A stretch of DNA of 33,821 bases from Sphingomonadales bacterium 28-55-16 (GCA_002278855.1 NCGG01000019.1:1-33821), one strand, 5' to 3'. Counted from the first letter of the stretch, positions 18,432 through 28,929 are shown. Numbers and translations: made by a program. The notes: generated from the sequence alone by a model not told the origin.

Positions 18432-19351
18432 TTTTTGGGGCTGCTGCCAAAGCGGCCATGCTTGCGGTAGATATCCAACCAATCCGCAGCGATCACGTCT
18501 ATCGGCGTCGGCACGATGGCATAAGCAGCCAGTCCATCCGTTCCGGTCACCACATTGTCGCTGCCCAGCATTTTATACTGGTCCTCCGTAATCGGCGCAC
18601 CCGGCATCCAACCTGTGCCCTTCGCGAGCATCTTCGCGGCAATATCGGGGACTTCGACAAACACAGGCGTGCGCCCTATGGCTTTGGCAATCCATTGGTT
18701 CAGTTCCATCATCGAGAATATTTCTGGTCCGCCCAGTTCCAGCACGCGCCCGTCCTGCTGGACAAGCGCTGCGGCAACCGCCTTGGCGACATCACCGACA
18801 AAAACCGGCTGGAACCGCGTGGCAGCGCCAATCACCGGAACAACCGGCAACATCCGAATTAACCCTGCAAAGCGGTTGATGAACTGGTCTTCGCGTCCGA
18901 AGACGATGGACGGCCGCAATATGACGGCGGACGGGAAGGCGGCATGGACAGCGGCTTCCCCACCGGCTTTGCTTTGGCCATATTCCGCGTCGCTATGCGC
19001 ATCGGCGCCAATGGCAGACATATGCACGAAGGCCTTCACGCCGGCGTCCGCAGCCACGCGCGCGACAATGCCTGCGCCGATATTCTGCACCGCGTTCATA
19101 TCGGCAAAGCTGCCGACCAGATTGATGACAGCGTCGGCGTCTGCCACCGCGCGTGCAACGCTGGCGGGCTTGCGAATATCGGCTTCCATCAACTGCACCT
19201 GACCCAGATTGCCAAGCGGTTTGATGTGGTTGGCGCTCTGTGCATTACGGCACGCCACGCGAATTCTCGCGCCTTGGCTAAGTAATGTTTGCGCAACATA
19301 GCGGCCAAGAAAACCGCCGCCGCCAAAAATCGTAATCAACTTGCCTTGCAT
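18428..19351 (-). CDS. NAD(P)-binding epimerase-like protein (complex I NDUFA9 subunit family)
   Basis: This 307-residue protein belongs to the atypical short-chain dehydrogenase group that includes the NDUFA9 accessory subunit of respiratory complex I. An N-terminal Rossmann fold begins at residue 4, with TIFGGGGFLGRYV as the dinucleotide loop. Further on are INLVGS, HMSAIGAD and a YGQSKAGGE segment carrying the Y-x-x-x-K pair typical of the fold. The C-terminal half (ELGGPEIFSMMEL and later) fits this family. The ATG at 19351 has GGAG five bases upstream; a TTG six codons earlier is less likely. It is translationally coupled to uppP. Whether it joins complex I in bacteria or is a quinone- or lipid-related enzyme cannot be told from sequence. 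Confidence 0.86.
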   Translation of the reverse strand: MQGKLITIFGGGGFLGRYVAQTLLSQGARIRVACRNAQSANHIKPLGNLGQVQLMEADIRKPASVARAVADADAVINLVGSFADMNAVQNIGAGIVARVAADAGVKAFVHMSAIGADAHSDAEYGQSKAGGEAAVHAAFPSAVILRPSIVFGREDQFINRFAGLIRMLPVVPVIGAATRFQPVFVGDVAKAVAAALVQQDGRVLELGGPEIFSMMELNQWIAKAIGRTPVFVEVPDIAAKMLAKGTGWMPGAPITEDQYKMLGSDNVVTGTDGLAAYAIVPTPIDVIAADWLDIYRKHGRFGSSPKK

Positions 19352-19498
19352 ATATGCTCCGTCGTGCAACGTAATAGCCTGCGCGCGCTTTGCACCACCG
19401 CCCGTAAGCTTTCAAGGCCGACCTGCGCGAAATTGACGCGCGCGCATTTGGGATGGACGGCCATAGCCGTTTTATCGGGCATGGGCGCGGCACAGCCG

Positions 19499-19526
19499 TT
19501 GACAATATCACCTAATCGCTTAAAGG
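19499..19526 (+). promoter_or_regulatory. candidate promoter of tRNA-Leu(CAG)
   Basis: A perfect TTGACA at 19499-19504 lies 64 bases upstream of the tRNA, with a weak TAAAGG at 19521-19526 after a 16-base spacer. Strong -35 boxes with loose -10 boxes are common in alphaproteobacteria. The rest of the 217-bp gap between 19352 and 19568 shows no gene. Confidence 0.4.
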
Positions 19527-19568
19527 AGCGCGCCTACCCGACACGCAGCCAATAGCGGCGTGTCACGT

Positions 19569-19655
19569 GCCCGGATGGCGGAATTGGTAGACGCACCAGC
19601 TTCAGGTGCTGGCGCTGGTAACGGCGTGGAGGTTCGAGTCCTCTTCCGGGCACCA
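19569..19655 (+). tRNA. tRNA-Leu (anticodon CAG)
   Basis: The 87-base sequence folds as a class II tRNA. The acceptor stem GCCCGGA pairs with TCCGGGC, the anticodon stem CCAGC/GCTGG encloses TTCAGGT, and the long variable arm (CGC...GCG) is typical of leucine tRNAs. The T-arm contains TTCGAGT. The 3' CCA is encoded (19653-19655) and is followed by five Ts. It reads CUG, a codon likely to be heavily used in this genome. Confidence 0.97.
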
Positions 19656-19694
19656 TTTTTCTGTTGATCGATGAATGGCATCAGACCGTTCGGA

Positions 19695-20644
19695 TTATGG
19701 TCTGCTCGCAACAATCACCGCATCGCGCGCTTTTTCTGGCCGGATATAGATGGATGAAAACAACGGGGACAGACGCTTGAGCTTCGTCTCAATGTGCTCG
19801 ATCAACATTTCGCCTTCCCCCATGGAGATCCGGTCGTCGAAATCGGCGCTGATGGCCACGAAACGGCATTTGGCGCGGAATGAATGGTTCGAATGTGATT
19901 GACCGACGTTATGTCCGCGCAGGCTTCAAGCGCTTCGCGCACTTGCCGGATGATTTCGGGGTGCGCGCTTTCGCCAATGATCAACCCCTTTGCCTCGCGC
20001 GCCAGAAAAATGGCTACCGCAGCGAGAACCGAGCCGATGAGGATCGAAGCGATCCCATCTAACCGTGGCGCGTTGAAATAGTGGCTCGCCCAAACGCCCG
20101 CGCCTGCGATAACAAGGCCGGCAAGTGCGGCGGTGTCCTCGAACAGCACAACGAACAATGCAGGATCCTTCGAACCAACAATAGATTGCCACCAGCTGTC
20201 TCCGAATTCACGCGAAGAAAGGCTTTTTACGGCAACAAACCAAGAGGTTCCTTCAAAAAGCAATGCCACTGCCAGAACGATGTAATTGATGGTCGGGTCG
20301 CGTAACGGTTCCGGATCATTATAGTGGATGATGCCTTCGTAGATCGACACGCCCGCACCCACAGCAAAGATCAGCATAGCAACGACGAAGGCCCAGAAAT
20401 ATAGCTCGCGTCCATATCCGAACGGATGTGTGTGGTCGGGGGGCTTTGCAGCTGCGCTCTGGCCGTGGAGGAGAAGCAGCTGGTTACCGCTATCGACGAG
20501 GGAATGCACGCCCTCGGTCAGCATCGATGACGATCCGGTGATGCCCGCTGCGATAAACTTTGCCACGGCGATGCCCAAATTGGCCAAAAGTGCACCATAA
20601 AGAACGATGTTCGTTTTCACGTGCGATACCCAAAATGCGGGCAT
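19695..20644 (-). pseudogene. cation diffusion facilitator transporter, frameshifted near the 3' end
   Basis: This is a CDF-family metal transporter (zinc or another divalent metal, proton-coupled) with about six membrane segments. TM2 carries H47 and D51 in EGVHSLVDSG, a histidine-rich loop PPDHTHPFGYGRE follows, and TM5 has FEDTAAL. The ATG at 20644 has AGGAG upstream. The reading frame is normal up to V261 and then runs off-family to a stop at 19802. Moving one base at the A-run 19861-19863 restores a family-like end (VAISADFDDRISMGEGEML, then IEHIE and onward) to a stop at 19695-19697, giving about 316 residues. So one base is probably missing from a homopolymer, by sequencing error or real mutation. 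As read, the protein would lose the end of its cytoplasmic domain. Confidence 0.85.
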
Positions 20645-20768
20645 GTTTGCTGTTCTCCTGCACTATATGGCCAGGATAACTATCGAACCGGGATAATTGT
20701 GCCGTCGGTATTTCGCTGGTGCAGCGGCGCTTAGGGTTATGCTGACGGGCAGCTAGCCCCGAACAAAT

Positions 20769-22046
20769 TCAGACCAACGTCACAAGACCAATGACAGCCC
20801 CCGTCATCGCCGAAGCCATGTTCCCTGCAACCCAGCTTTTCATACCCAGCGCCGAGACCTCTGCACGCCGGCCTGGTGCCAAGGTAGAAATGGTGGACAC
20901 CAAAAGACCGACACTGGCCAAATTTGCGACACCGCACAGCGCATAGGTGATGATCAACTGGCTGCGCGCATCAAAGGTACCTGCGGGCAATGCTGCCAAA
21001 TCCAGATAAGCGACATATTCGTTCAAAATTGTTTTTGTACCCATCAACGCACCCGCCGCTGGTGCCTGATCCCAAGGAATACCAATGCTCCACATAAACG
21101 GGGCAAAGAGCCAACCAAAGCCTCGTTTCAATGTGAGCGGGGCGCCGTCGACAAAAGGCAACCATGCCAGCATCTGATCGGTCAGATTGACGAGGGCAAA
21201 CACGACGATGATGATGCCAATGACGGCCAGCACCAAGCTCACACCCTCCATCGTGCCCTTAATGATAGCATCCATGCTGCTTTCATATTTCAGATCAGCC
21301 TTTGCATTGTCGGCGCCCACTGTTCCGTCGCCGGGGACCATCAGCCGCGCAATCAAAATGGCGGCAGGCAGCGAAATGAGGGACGCCACAATCATATGAC
21401 CCACAGCGTTTGGCACAGTCTTCGACAGCGTGGATGCGTACAGGACGAGAATAGCGCCTGAAATCGTGGCCATGATAAGCACCATGATCATGAACAGTTC
21501 AGCCCGGCTCATCCGTTCGAACCATGCCCGCAAAACCAGCGGGGACTCGACAACCCCAAGAAACATCGTGGTTCCGGCCCCAAGGCCAACAACACCGCTC
21601 ACGCCCATTGTCTTTTGCAACGCCCAAGAAAGGCCTTTGACCGCTGCGCGTAAAATGCCCCAATGCCACAACAAGGCCGAGATTGCAGAAAATACGATGA
21701 TGAGTGGCAAAATCTGAAAAGCGACAATGACCGGAGGTGCAACGCCGGGTTTAAGCAAAAATGGGATCGGCGCGCCGCCCGTATAGCCGAACATATAACT
21801 GGAACCGACCAAGGTGGCCTTTTCAATCGACGATACTGCGGTGTTAACGTAGCCGACCAAAGTCCAAATAAAAGGCACCCGCGTCACCGCAAGCGCAATG
21901 GCAATCTGCAAAAACAAGGCGCCGAATATCCACCGCCATGAAGGGCGCGCCGCCTTATCTTCCGACAAGATCCACGCCAACAGAAGCACCAAAGCCATGC
22001 CGATCAACCCTTGGCCCTGCTGCAGAATAGCCATCACATCCATCAT
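20769..22046 (-). CDS. concentrative nucleoside transporter (NupC/CNT family)
   Basis: This is an inner-membrane symporter that imports nucleosides with protons or sodium. The 425-residue protein has repeated hydrophobic segments along its whole length and the CNT family core: a GLGAGTTMFLGVVESPLV segment near residue 155, and the ALMGTKTILNEYVAY motif (near 333), which lines the substrate site. It ends with a C-terminal Gly/Ala-rich membrane segment. The start is unclear: ATGs lie at 22046 and 22043 and a TTG at 22055, with only a weak GGA upstream. It is a single gene, divergent from tamA. Confidence 0.93.
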   Translation of the reverse strand: MMDVMAILQQGQGLIGMALVLLLAWILSEDKAARPSWRWIFGALFLQIAIALAVTRVPFIWTLVGYVNTAVSSIEKATLVGSSYMFGYTGGAPIPFLLKPGVAPPVIVAFQILPLIIVFSAISALLWHWGILRAAVKGLSWALQKTMGVSGVVGLGAGTTMFLGVVESPLVLRAWFERMSRAELFMIMVLIMATISGAILVLYASTLSKTVPNAVGHMIVASLISLPAAILIARLMVPGDGTVGADNAKADLKYESSMDAIIKGTMEGVSLVLAVIGIIIVVFALVNLTDQMLAWLPFVDGAPLTLKRGFGWLFAPFMWSIGIPWDQAPAAGALMGTKTILNEYVAYLDLAALPAGTFDARSQLIITYALCGVANLASVGLLVSTISTLAPGRRAEVSALGMKSWVAGNMASAMTGAVIGLVTLV

Positions 22047-22309
22047 ATTGTCCAAATTGCGTGTAACTGACGCCGTTGCGGCGCCGCATCAATATCCGAC
22101 ATTCAAGATTACGCCATAGCTAAGTGGCATCGTGAAGCGCGGGCACATCAAAACAACCGAATGGGTGCCGGAAAGCTGTCTAGCGCGGGCGTTGATCTCT
22201 CGCCTTCGGGTTCTTGTTTGCATAACGCACCGTTGACGGTATCGGATATCCGTAAGTCTTCGGCGGAACCTTGATATGTGAGGTGCGGTTGGGGCGTGGG
22301 GATGTCTGT
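22047..22309. promoter_or_regulatory. divergent gap between the nucleoside transporter and tamA
   Basis: This 263-bp gap must carry promoters for both directions. Visible elements are a TTGACG at 22233-22238 and, ten bases on, a perfect 10-base palindrome CGGATATCCG at 22243-22252. No matching -10 box is convincing. I see no gene in it. Confidence 0.35.
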
Positions 22310-24523
22310 TTGATCCGATCGATTGCCTTTTTGTATTTGGGTTGCGCGGCTGTGCCTTTGCTTGCCCAAAATTCTGACGTTCAAACACCTGCGCTTTTAG
22401 CTGAGCCGCAAGGTGCGGTCGCGCCCCGAACGCCGATTATAACCGACATGGAGTTCGACGAAGCCATCCCTTCGCTCGATGATGCCCCTTTGGAAAGCAT
22501 ACAAATATGGGATGCGGCGCAGGAAGCCCGTGAAGAGGGTGGCACCGCGCAGCAACAATTGGCGCAAACCGCTAAAGACCCGGAGATTAAAGCGGCTCAG
22601 GACGGCGATATGGTTGAACTTTTGCCCGATCCGCCCGTTACAGATCCGCTTTTGGATGACCCGCTACCGTCTATCGACCGATTTGATGCAGAGCCGCCGC
22701 CCGAACCGACCCAAGCGGCCGAACGCGAAACGCAGGCGATGCGTTATGTTGTGCGCGTTGAAGGTTTGGACTCAATCAAAACCGTCGACGTGACACAGGA
22801 TGCAGATGCCGTGGCAGTTGAGGCGGATGCGTGGCGTGCTGCGCGCGCGCGGTTCAACAATCTGTCGGCGTTAGAAGATGGCGGAGGCCGCGCAGAAAGT
22901 CGCGCTGAGGTTGCCCAACGCGCGCGTGCGGACCGACAATTATTGTTGGACATTCTGAACGGTCAGGGCTTTTTCGACGCCGATGTGCGGCTGAAGTCCG
23001 ATATGTCCGCGACCGATGCCGGAGCGATGAATGTCGTCCTGACCGTGGTTCCAGGCCGCCGTTATTATTTGGGGCAGATCGCCTTTACCGCGCCTGCAGT
23101 GCAGCCCACAGACCTTATCAGTAGCAATTTTGTGCCCAAAACCGGTGACGCCATTATTGCAGATATCATTATGGCGGCGGAGGCGAATATTTCGGTCAAG
23201 CTGCCACAAAATGGGTATCCCTTTGCCGTCGTTGGCCAACGCGACATTTTGTTAGACAGCGCAACCGGTGTTGGTGCCTATACCTTGCCCGTTGATACGG
23301 GCGCACGCAGCTATTTTGGGCAGCTGCGCACCGAGGGAACGCCCGCATTCAATGCTGAACATGTTGCTATATTGCGGCGATTTGAAACGGGGGACCTATA
23401 CGACAGCCGCAAGGTCGATGATCTGCGTGCAGCGTTGATTGCAACAGGGTTGCTTTCAACGGTCTCGGTTGAAGCGGTCCCGGGGGAAGGTCTTGCGCCT
23501 GATGGGACCCCTTATGCCGATTTACTCGTCCGTCAGGAGGCGGCTCCACCGCGCACATTAGCGGCAAGTGCCGGTTATGGCACGGGGCAGGGTCTTCGCG
23601 CGGAGGGCAGTTGGACCCATCGCAACCTGTTTCCGCCAGAGGGCTCGCTGACGGTCGCAGGGGTTGCAGGCACAAGGGAGCAAGCTGCAAGCCTTGCCTT
23701 TGCCCGCGCGAATGCAGGGCAGCGTGACCGGAACATGGAAATTTCGCTTTCTGCATTGCACAGCAATTATGATGCATTTGAGGCGTATACTGGACGGCTT
23801 GCAGGAACGCTGGGCTTTGCTTCGACACCGATCTGGCAGAAGAAATTCACTTGGTCGATCGGCGCTGAAATATTGGCCACCTATGAAAATGCGTTTGATT
23901 TTGCCCGTGGTGCGCGTGACCGGCGCATTTATTATGTCGCCGCTTTGCCCGGGCAATTGGGCTTTGACCGATCAAGCGACTTGCTTGATCCGGTCAAAGG
24001 CTATCGGTTGAACTTGCGTGTATCGCCCGAAGCGTCTTTGGGCGCCGGCACGAATCTATACGCACGCGTCATTCTTGATGGGTCTTATTATTACACAGTG
24101 TATGACAATATTGTGGTTGCTGCGCGGGCCCGCGTGGCAACGATATCGGGAACTTCCCGCGATGATCTTGCACCGTCGCGCCGGCTTTATGGCGGTGGAG
24201 GCGGGTCAGTGCGTGGCTTTGGCTATCAGCAGCTTGGTCCTAAAGATCCGAATAATGACCCGATCGGCGGGCGCAGCTTGAACGAATTCGCACTGGAAGG
24301 GCGCTATCGGTTTGGCAATTTCGGTGTGGCCGGCTTTGTAGATGCAGGTCAGGCTTATGAATCCAGCATACCCAAATTTGACGCATGGCGCGTTGGCGTG
24401 GGTGTTGGGGGGCGTTTTTATACCAATTTTGGTCCTGTTCGGCTTGATCTTGCAACCCCATTGAACCGCCGAACGGGTGAATCTCGTTTCAGCGTTTATG
24501 TATCCATTGGGCAGGCATTTTGA
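22310..24523 (+). CDS. tamA: outer-membrane translocation and assembly module TamA (BamA/Omp85 family)
   Basis: TamA is the outer-membrane barrel of the TAM complex, which helps assemble certain outer-membrane proteins and lipids with TamB. The 737-residue product has a signal peptide (residues 1-20) and an acidic, proline-rich linker of about 120 residues. POTRA domains follow from about 143, and an Omp85 barrel from about 412. The Omp85 lid motif VRGF is at 634-637, and the protein ends in phenylalanine, as outer-membrane barrels do. The start is a TTG at 22310, preceded by GGGGA and giving a clean signal peptide; an upstream TTG at 22271 would not. Its stop overlaps the tamB start by one base. 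Confidence 0.93.
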   Translation: MIRSIAFLYLGCAAVPLLAQNSDVQTPALLAEPQGAVAPRTPIITDMEFDEAIPSLDDAPLESIQIWDAAQEAREEGGTAQQQLAQTAKDPEIKAAQDGDMVELLPDPPVTDPLLDDPLPSIDRFDAEPPPEPTQAAERETQAMRYVVRVEGLDSIKTVDVTQDADAVAVEADAWRAARARFNNLSALEDGGGRAESRAEVAQRARADRQLLLDILNGQGFFDADVRLKSDMSATDAGAMNVVLTVVPGRRYYLGQIAFTAPAVQPTDLISSNFVPKTGDAIIADIIMAAEANISVKLPQNGYPFAVVGQRDILLDSATGVGAYTLPVDTGARSYFGQLRTEGTPAFNAEHVAILRRFETGDLYDSRKVDDLRAALIATGLLSTVSVEAVPGEGLAPDGTPYADLLVRQEAAPPRTLAASAGYGTGQGLRAEGSWTHRNLFPPEGSLTVAGVAGTREQAASLAFARANAGQRDRNMEISLSALHSNYDAFEAYTGRLAGTLGFASTPIWQKKFTWSIGAEILATYENAFDFARGARDRRIYYVAALPGQLGFDRSSDLLDPVKGYRLNLRVSPEASLGAGTNLYARVILDGSYYYTVYDNIVVAARARVATISGTSRDDLAPSRRLYGGGGGSVRGFGYQQLGPKDPNNDPIGGRSLNEFALEGRYRFGNFGVAGFVDAGQAYESSIPKFDAWRVGVGVGGRFYTNFGPVRLDLATPLNRRTGESRFSVYVSIGQAF

Positions 24524-27500
24524 TGGTCTGGCGGCGCGTCGTTATCGGGATTGCGGCCGTTGCGACGCATTTATGCGCGCTATTGGCCGGCAGCTATATC
24601 TGGCTTGATAGCCAATCGGGGCGTAATTTTGTGGCGCAGCAAATTGGCGCGCTGGAATTGGAAAACGGCCTCAACATTCGGATCGGGAAAATCGAAGGGT
24701 CGATATATAGCGACGCAGTTTTGTATGACGTTCGCTTTCGCGATCCAAAGGGGGATTTTGCACGCGCGCCCGAAATCCGGCTCGACTGGAACCCGCTTTC
24801 CTATGTGATGCGCGGTGTTGCCATCAATGCGCTGACCGCCAAAGAGCTCAATGTGTCACGGATGCCCGCGTTTCGGGCCGTACCCGATCGGGGTGATCCG
24901 CTTCTGCCCGACATCGATATCAACATCGAACAGCTGCGTGTGGACCGTATCGTTTTTGCCAAAGCGGTAACGGGTAGGACGCATATGGCCGCGCTGTCGG
25001 GTACAGTGCATATTGCAAACCGACGCGCCGTTATCGACGCGACCGTTGCCAGCGAAGGAGGCGACCGCATCCTGCTGAAACTCGATGCGGTTCCCGAAGA
25101 TAATCGTTTTGATGTCGATCTGAAGCTTGATGCCCCCGCAAAAGGCTTGATCGCTGGCCTGATGGGCCGCGAACTGCCCATGAAGGCCAATTTGAGCGGC
25201 CAAGGCAATTGGCGCAGATGGGATGGCACGTTGACGGCGCAGATGGCTTCCGAAAACGTCGCAAATATTGCGCTGACCGCGCGCGCGGGCATGTTTACGG
25301 TCAAGGGCACGACCGCGCCTGCCAAAGTGATGACTGATAGCTTGCTTATACGCGCGCTATCGCCCGTCGCGAATGTGGACATGGCGGCGACTTTTGCAGA
25401 CCGGGTGGCGCAGCTCAAGGGCACCGTCCGCTCGGCCGCCGTTGAAGTTGATGCTGACGGTATAGTCAATTTAGGTGCGGGTACGTTCACAGACCTTGCG
25501 CTGGATTTTAGCATAGCGCGCCCGGCGATCATTGGGTCAGATATCAGCGGGACCAGAATTTCCGGTAAGGCGTTACTGAATGGCGCGTTTGCAGGGCCAA
25601 CTATAGCCTATTCCGCCAGCACGCAGCGGCTTTCCTTTGACGCCACAACTTTTGAAGATGTGACCATCCGAGGCGAAACGGCAGGCAAAGCAGACCGGTT
25701 CGTGATACCCGTCAATGCGGCAGCACGGCGGGTGACAGGCATCAGCGAGATTGCGGGCGGGTTGCTGACCAACGTTCGGCTGAATGGTGATCTGGCGGTC
25801 TCTGATGGGCGATTACTATCCGACAATTTAAAAATCCGCTCTGACCGGATAAACGCGACGGCCTTGCTTGTGGGGGATATCAACAAGGGATCCTACACCA
25901 CTGCGCTCAACGGCAAAGTGGACGGATTTCAGATCAATTCGGTTGGCCTGTTCAATGTGGTCGCCGATGTTGATCTCGAAACGGCGCGTGGCCGTGGCTA
26001 CGCGCTTGTCGGGACCGTAAAGGCGCGATCAACGCGGCTGGTCAGCCAGGGTTTTCAGGATTTCCTTGGTGGACAGATGTTCGTCAATGCGGGCATTCGT
26101 TATGGTACCGATGGGATATTGCAGATTACCCGCGCCAATTTGGTATCGCCCTTGTTCCGGCTGAACGGCGGCACCGGTACATATGCAACCGACGGCGGTC
26201 GCGTCGTGTTCAGTGGCCGTGGCTATTCAAACCAATATGGCCCAGTGCTGGTCGGGATGACCGGCACCTTTGAACGCCCGGTTTACCGGATTACGGCCAC
26301 CAACCCCGGCTTTGGTGTCGGCATGGCGAACGTTGTTGGCGAGGTGACGCTCAGCCCGCGTGGTTATGCCATCGCATTAACCGGGACGACCAACTATGGA
26401 ACAATTGACGGGGATGTTGATGTCCTGTCGGGGAAGGGCCCACTAACCATCGACATCAGGCGCGGCAATTTTGCAGGCATCGGCCTTACTGGGCGGATCC
26501 AGCAGGCCGCTTCAGGCCCATTTGTAGGCACATTATTTGGCGTCGGTTCGGGCTTTGACGGAACCATTATATTGTCGGCACAAGGGAAGTTTCAACGCGC
26601 CATTATCGATGCGGTTGCCCAAAATGCTGCGCTTTCGGGTGCGCGGAAACTTGCCATCGGGCGCGGCATCATGAACGCGGACATCGTCTTGTATGACAGC
26701 CCACAAATCATCGCCAATGTTCAGGTTGAAAATGCGACCGTGAATGACATTTCGTTCGCCGCTGCTCGGTTCAACGGGCACTATCGCGCGGGCTCTGGCA
26801 CGGCGCAAATTTTGGCTGAAGGTCGAAGCCACGTGCCCTTCCGCGTAGCAGGCAATGTCAATTTTACCCCGCAGCTTTGGCGGATCGCGGCCAAGGGCCG
26901 GGCCAATAGCGTTGATTTCGAGACGGACGGGCCAATTCGGATCATTCCGCGGCGCTCCAGCTATGACATACTGCCAAGCACGGTGAAGGTCGCGGATGGC
27001 GTGTTGCGCTTGGCCGGCAGCTATGGCGACGCAATTACGCTTCAGTCGCGCTTGGACAAAGTCGACATTGCTGTGCTGAACCCCTTTCTTCCTGGACTTG
27101 GAATTAATGGCCGCGCAACGGGGAGCCTTGATTGGTCGCAGGCTTCGGCGGCGGCATTCCCCAGCGCCGATGCGCGGCTTGAAATCACCCGCTTTGTGCG
27201 CACCAATCTGGGGTCGCGGTCACAGCCGGTTGACATCAGCCTTGTTGGAAGACTGCTACCCAGTGGTGGCAACGCACGCGCCATCGTCCGGATGCGCGGC
27301 GCGGCAGTGGGCCGGGTTCAGATTGACCTGACGCCTTTACCCCCGGGAAATGCAGATTGGACCGAACGATTGCTGGCAGCACCTTTGTCGGGCGGTATCC
27401 GGTACAATGGCCCCGCAGATGCTTTGCTCTCCTTGGCCGCATTGGCCAACCAAAGTCTCACAGGCAATATTGGCGTGGCTGCTGATTTTTCGGGCCGTGT

Positions 27501-28683
27501 GGAAAGCCCGCGGCTTACCGGCGTCGTCCGGGCCAATGACCTGATTTATGAAAACGACCTCTACGGCACGCGGCTGACAGCGCTGCGCGTGCGCGGCGTA
27601 TTCGCCAACGACCAATTGGATGTCACTGAGCTCAGTGCAAAGGCGGGGAGCGGCACAGTAACAGGCAAAGGGATTGTCAATCTGAGCGCAGACAAGGGCT
27701 TTCCCGTGCAGCTTAATCTTGACCTTGACCGCGCTCGGGTCGCACGCAGCGAGCTGATATCGTCTACTGCATCGGGCCAAATCAGCGTGACGAGCACGGC
27801 GGAAGGGGCGGCGCTAATCAGCGGTACGCTGCGACTGCCGGAGACGCGGTACAAAATTATCCGCCAAGGTGCGGCAAGGGTCGCGACACTGTCTGGCATT
27901 CGGCGCAAAACACGTATTGGTCGTGCGCGTGTGTCGGGCAATGCAGATGCGGTCAGCAGCCTGCCAAGCAATTGGAAGCTCGATATTCGGCTTGAGGCGC
28001 CCGACGCATTATATGTCAGCGGCATGGGGCTTGAATCCGAATGGGGTGCGAAGTTGCGCGTTACCGGCACAAGTGATGCGCCATTGATTTCAGGCGAAAT
28101 GGAACTGGTGCGCGGCACCCTTGGCTTTGCTGGGCGATCCTTTGAACTGGAGAGTGGACGCATTTCCTTCAATGGCGGTCTGGCCAGCAATCCTTCCATC
28201 CGCGCAGCAGCTGCCAGCGAGGTCGATGGAACAACAGTGCGCGTCAATATTCGCGGCACTGGACAGAATCCCGATATCAGCTTCAGCTCAACCCCTGCCT
28301 TGCCACAGGATGAAATCATGGCACGAATCTTGTTTGGCAATTCCATCGGCGAATTGTCCGCTATTCAGGCGGTTCAACTCGCCGGATCGTTGAACAGCCT
28401 GCGCGGCGGGGCAGGCGGGCTCAATCCGCTTGGCGTGCTGCAATCTGCCACAGGGCTCGACCGCTTACGCATATTAAGTGCTGATACAAAAACCGGGCGG
28501 GACATGGCGGTCGCCTTTGGCCAATATATCACCAACGACGTGTATGTCGAAATCGTCACTGACGCGCGCGGCTATACCGCGACGCAATTGGAAATTAGCC
28601 TGACGCCGGCTCTTTCCGTGCTGAGTCAGATCAGCAGCGGCGGTAGGTCGAACCTTAATGTGCGATATAAAAAGGACTATTGA
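24523..28683 (+). CDS. tamB: translocation and assembly module subunit TamB
   Basis: TamB is anchored in the inner membrane and spans the periplasm as a long beta-taco groove reaching TamA; AsmA-like relatives carry lipids between membranes. The 1386-residue protein has one N-terminal membrane segment (about 5-28). A very long run of short beta-strand units follows, with no cysteine-rich or enzymatic motif. The C-terminal DUF490/TamB domain (about 1040-1386) carries the conserved LPQDEIMARILFG stretch and ends in RYKKDY. The start ATG overlaps the tamA stop in TGATG, with GCAGG upstream, so the two are translated together. A small lipoprotein gene follows with the same type of junction. Confidence 0.95.
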   Translation: MVWRRVVIGIAAVATHLCALLAGSYIWLDSQSGRNFVAQQIGALELENGLNIRIGKIEGSIYSDAVLYDVRFRDPKGDFARAPEIRLDWNPLSYVMRGVAINALTAKELNVSRMPAFRAVPDRGDPLLPDIDINIEQLRVDRIVFAKAVTGRTHMAALSGTVHIANRRAVIDATVASEGGDRILLKLDAVPEDNRFDVDLKLDAPAKGLIAGLMGRELPMKANLSGQGNWRRWDGTLTAQMASENVANIALTARAGMFTVKGTTAPAKVMTDSLLIRALSPVANVDMAATFADRVAQLKGTVRSAAVEVDADGIVNLGAGTFTDLALDFSIARPAIIGSDISGTRISGKALLNGAFAGPTIAYSASTQRLSFDATTFEDVTIRGETAGKADRFVIPVNAAARRVTGISEIAGGLLTNVRLNGDLAVSDGRLLSDNLKIRSDRINATALLVGDINKGSYTTALNGKVDGFQINSVGLFNVVADVDLETARGRGYALVGTVKARSTRLVSQGFQDFLGGQMFVNAGIRYGTDGILQITRANLVSPLFRLNGGTGTYATDGGRVVFSGRGYSNQYGPVLVGMTGTFERPVYRITATNPGFGVGMANVVGEVTLSPRGYAIALTGTTNYGTIDGDVDVLSGKGPLTIDIRRGNFAGIGLTGRIQQAASGPFVGTLFGVGSGFDGTIILSAQGKFQRAIIDAVAQNAALSGARKLAIGRGIMNADIVLYDSPQIIANVQVENATVNDISFAAARFNGHYRAGSGTAQILAEGRSHVPFRVAGNVNFTPQLWRIAAKGRANSVDFETDGPIRIIPRRSSYDILPSTVKVADGVLRLAGSYGDAITLQSRLDKVDIAVLNPFLPGLGINGRATGSLDWSQASAAAFPSADARLEITRFVRTNLGSRSQPVDISLVGRLLPSGGNARAIVRMRGAAVGRVQIDLTPLPPGNADWTERLLAAPLSGGIRYNGPADALLSLAALANQSLTGNIGVAADFSGRVESPRLTGVVRANDLIYENDLYGTRLTALRVRGVFANDQLDVTELSAKAGSGTVTGKGIVNLSADKGFPVQLNLDLDRARVARSELISSTASGQISVTSTAEGAALISGTLRLPETRYKIIRQGAARVATLSGIRRKTRIGRARVSGNADAVSSLPSNWKLDIRLEAPDALYVSGMGLESEWGAKLRVTGTSDAPLISGEMELVRGTLGFAGRSFELESGRISFNGGLASNPSIRAAAASEVDGTTVRVNIRGTGQNPDISFSSTPALPQDEIMARILFGNSIGELSAIQAVQLAGSLNSLRGGAGGLNPLGVLQSATGLDRLRILSADTKTGRDMAVAFGQYITNDVYVEIVTDARGYTATQLEISLTPALSVLSQISSGGRSNLNVRYKKDY

Positions 28684-28868
28684 TGCGGCCTAGCCTTCTT
28701 CTGTTGCTGGCGATGTTGCCGTTATTAACCTTGGCGGGATGTCAGCAGGATTTTGACTCCCAATATGCTGAGACAGAAAAAAAGGTAAAAGCCGTTGAGG
28801 CTAAAATCGATGCGGAAATGGCGAAGGAAGCCAAGCGTGAACCGGGTACAAATGTTAAATCGCATTAA
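28683..28868 (+). CDS. small lipoprotein encoded behind tamB
   Basis: This 61-residue protein begins with a lipoprotein signal: a hydrophobic run of leucines and the lipobox LAGC, with the lipid-bearing cysteine at C20. The mature part is only about 42 residues and is a charged helix rich in K, E and A, likely a short coiled coil; it ends in GTNVKSH. The residues after the cysteine are QQ rather than aspartate, so outer-membrane sorting is possible. AAGGA precedes the ATG by seven bases, and the start overlaps the tamB stop (TGATG). I do not recognise a family. Its place suggests a partner of TamA/TamB, but this is inference. Confidence 0.8.
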   Translation: MRPSLLLLLAMLPLLTLAGCQQDFDSQYAETEKKVKAVEAKIDAEMAKEAKREPGTNVKSH

Positions 28869-28929
28869 TGTCCACGCTTTTGGGGCACGCCCTCTTCACA
28901 TTATGCTTCACCGGCCCTAACAGACACAA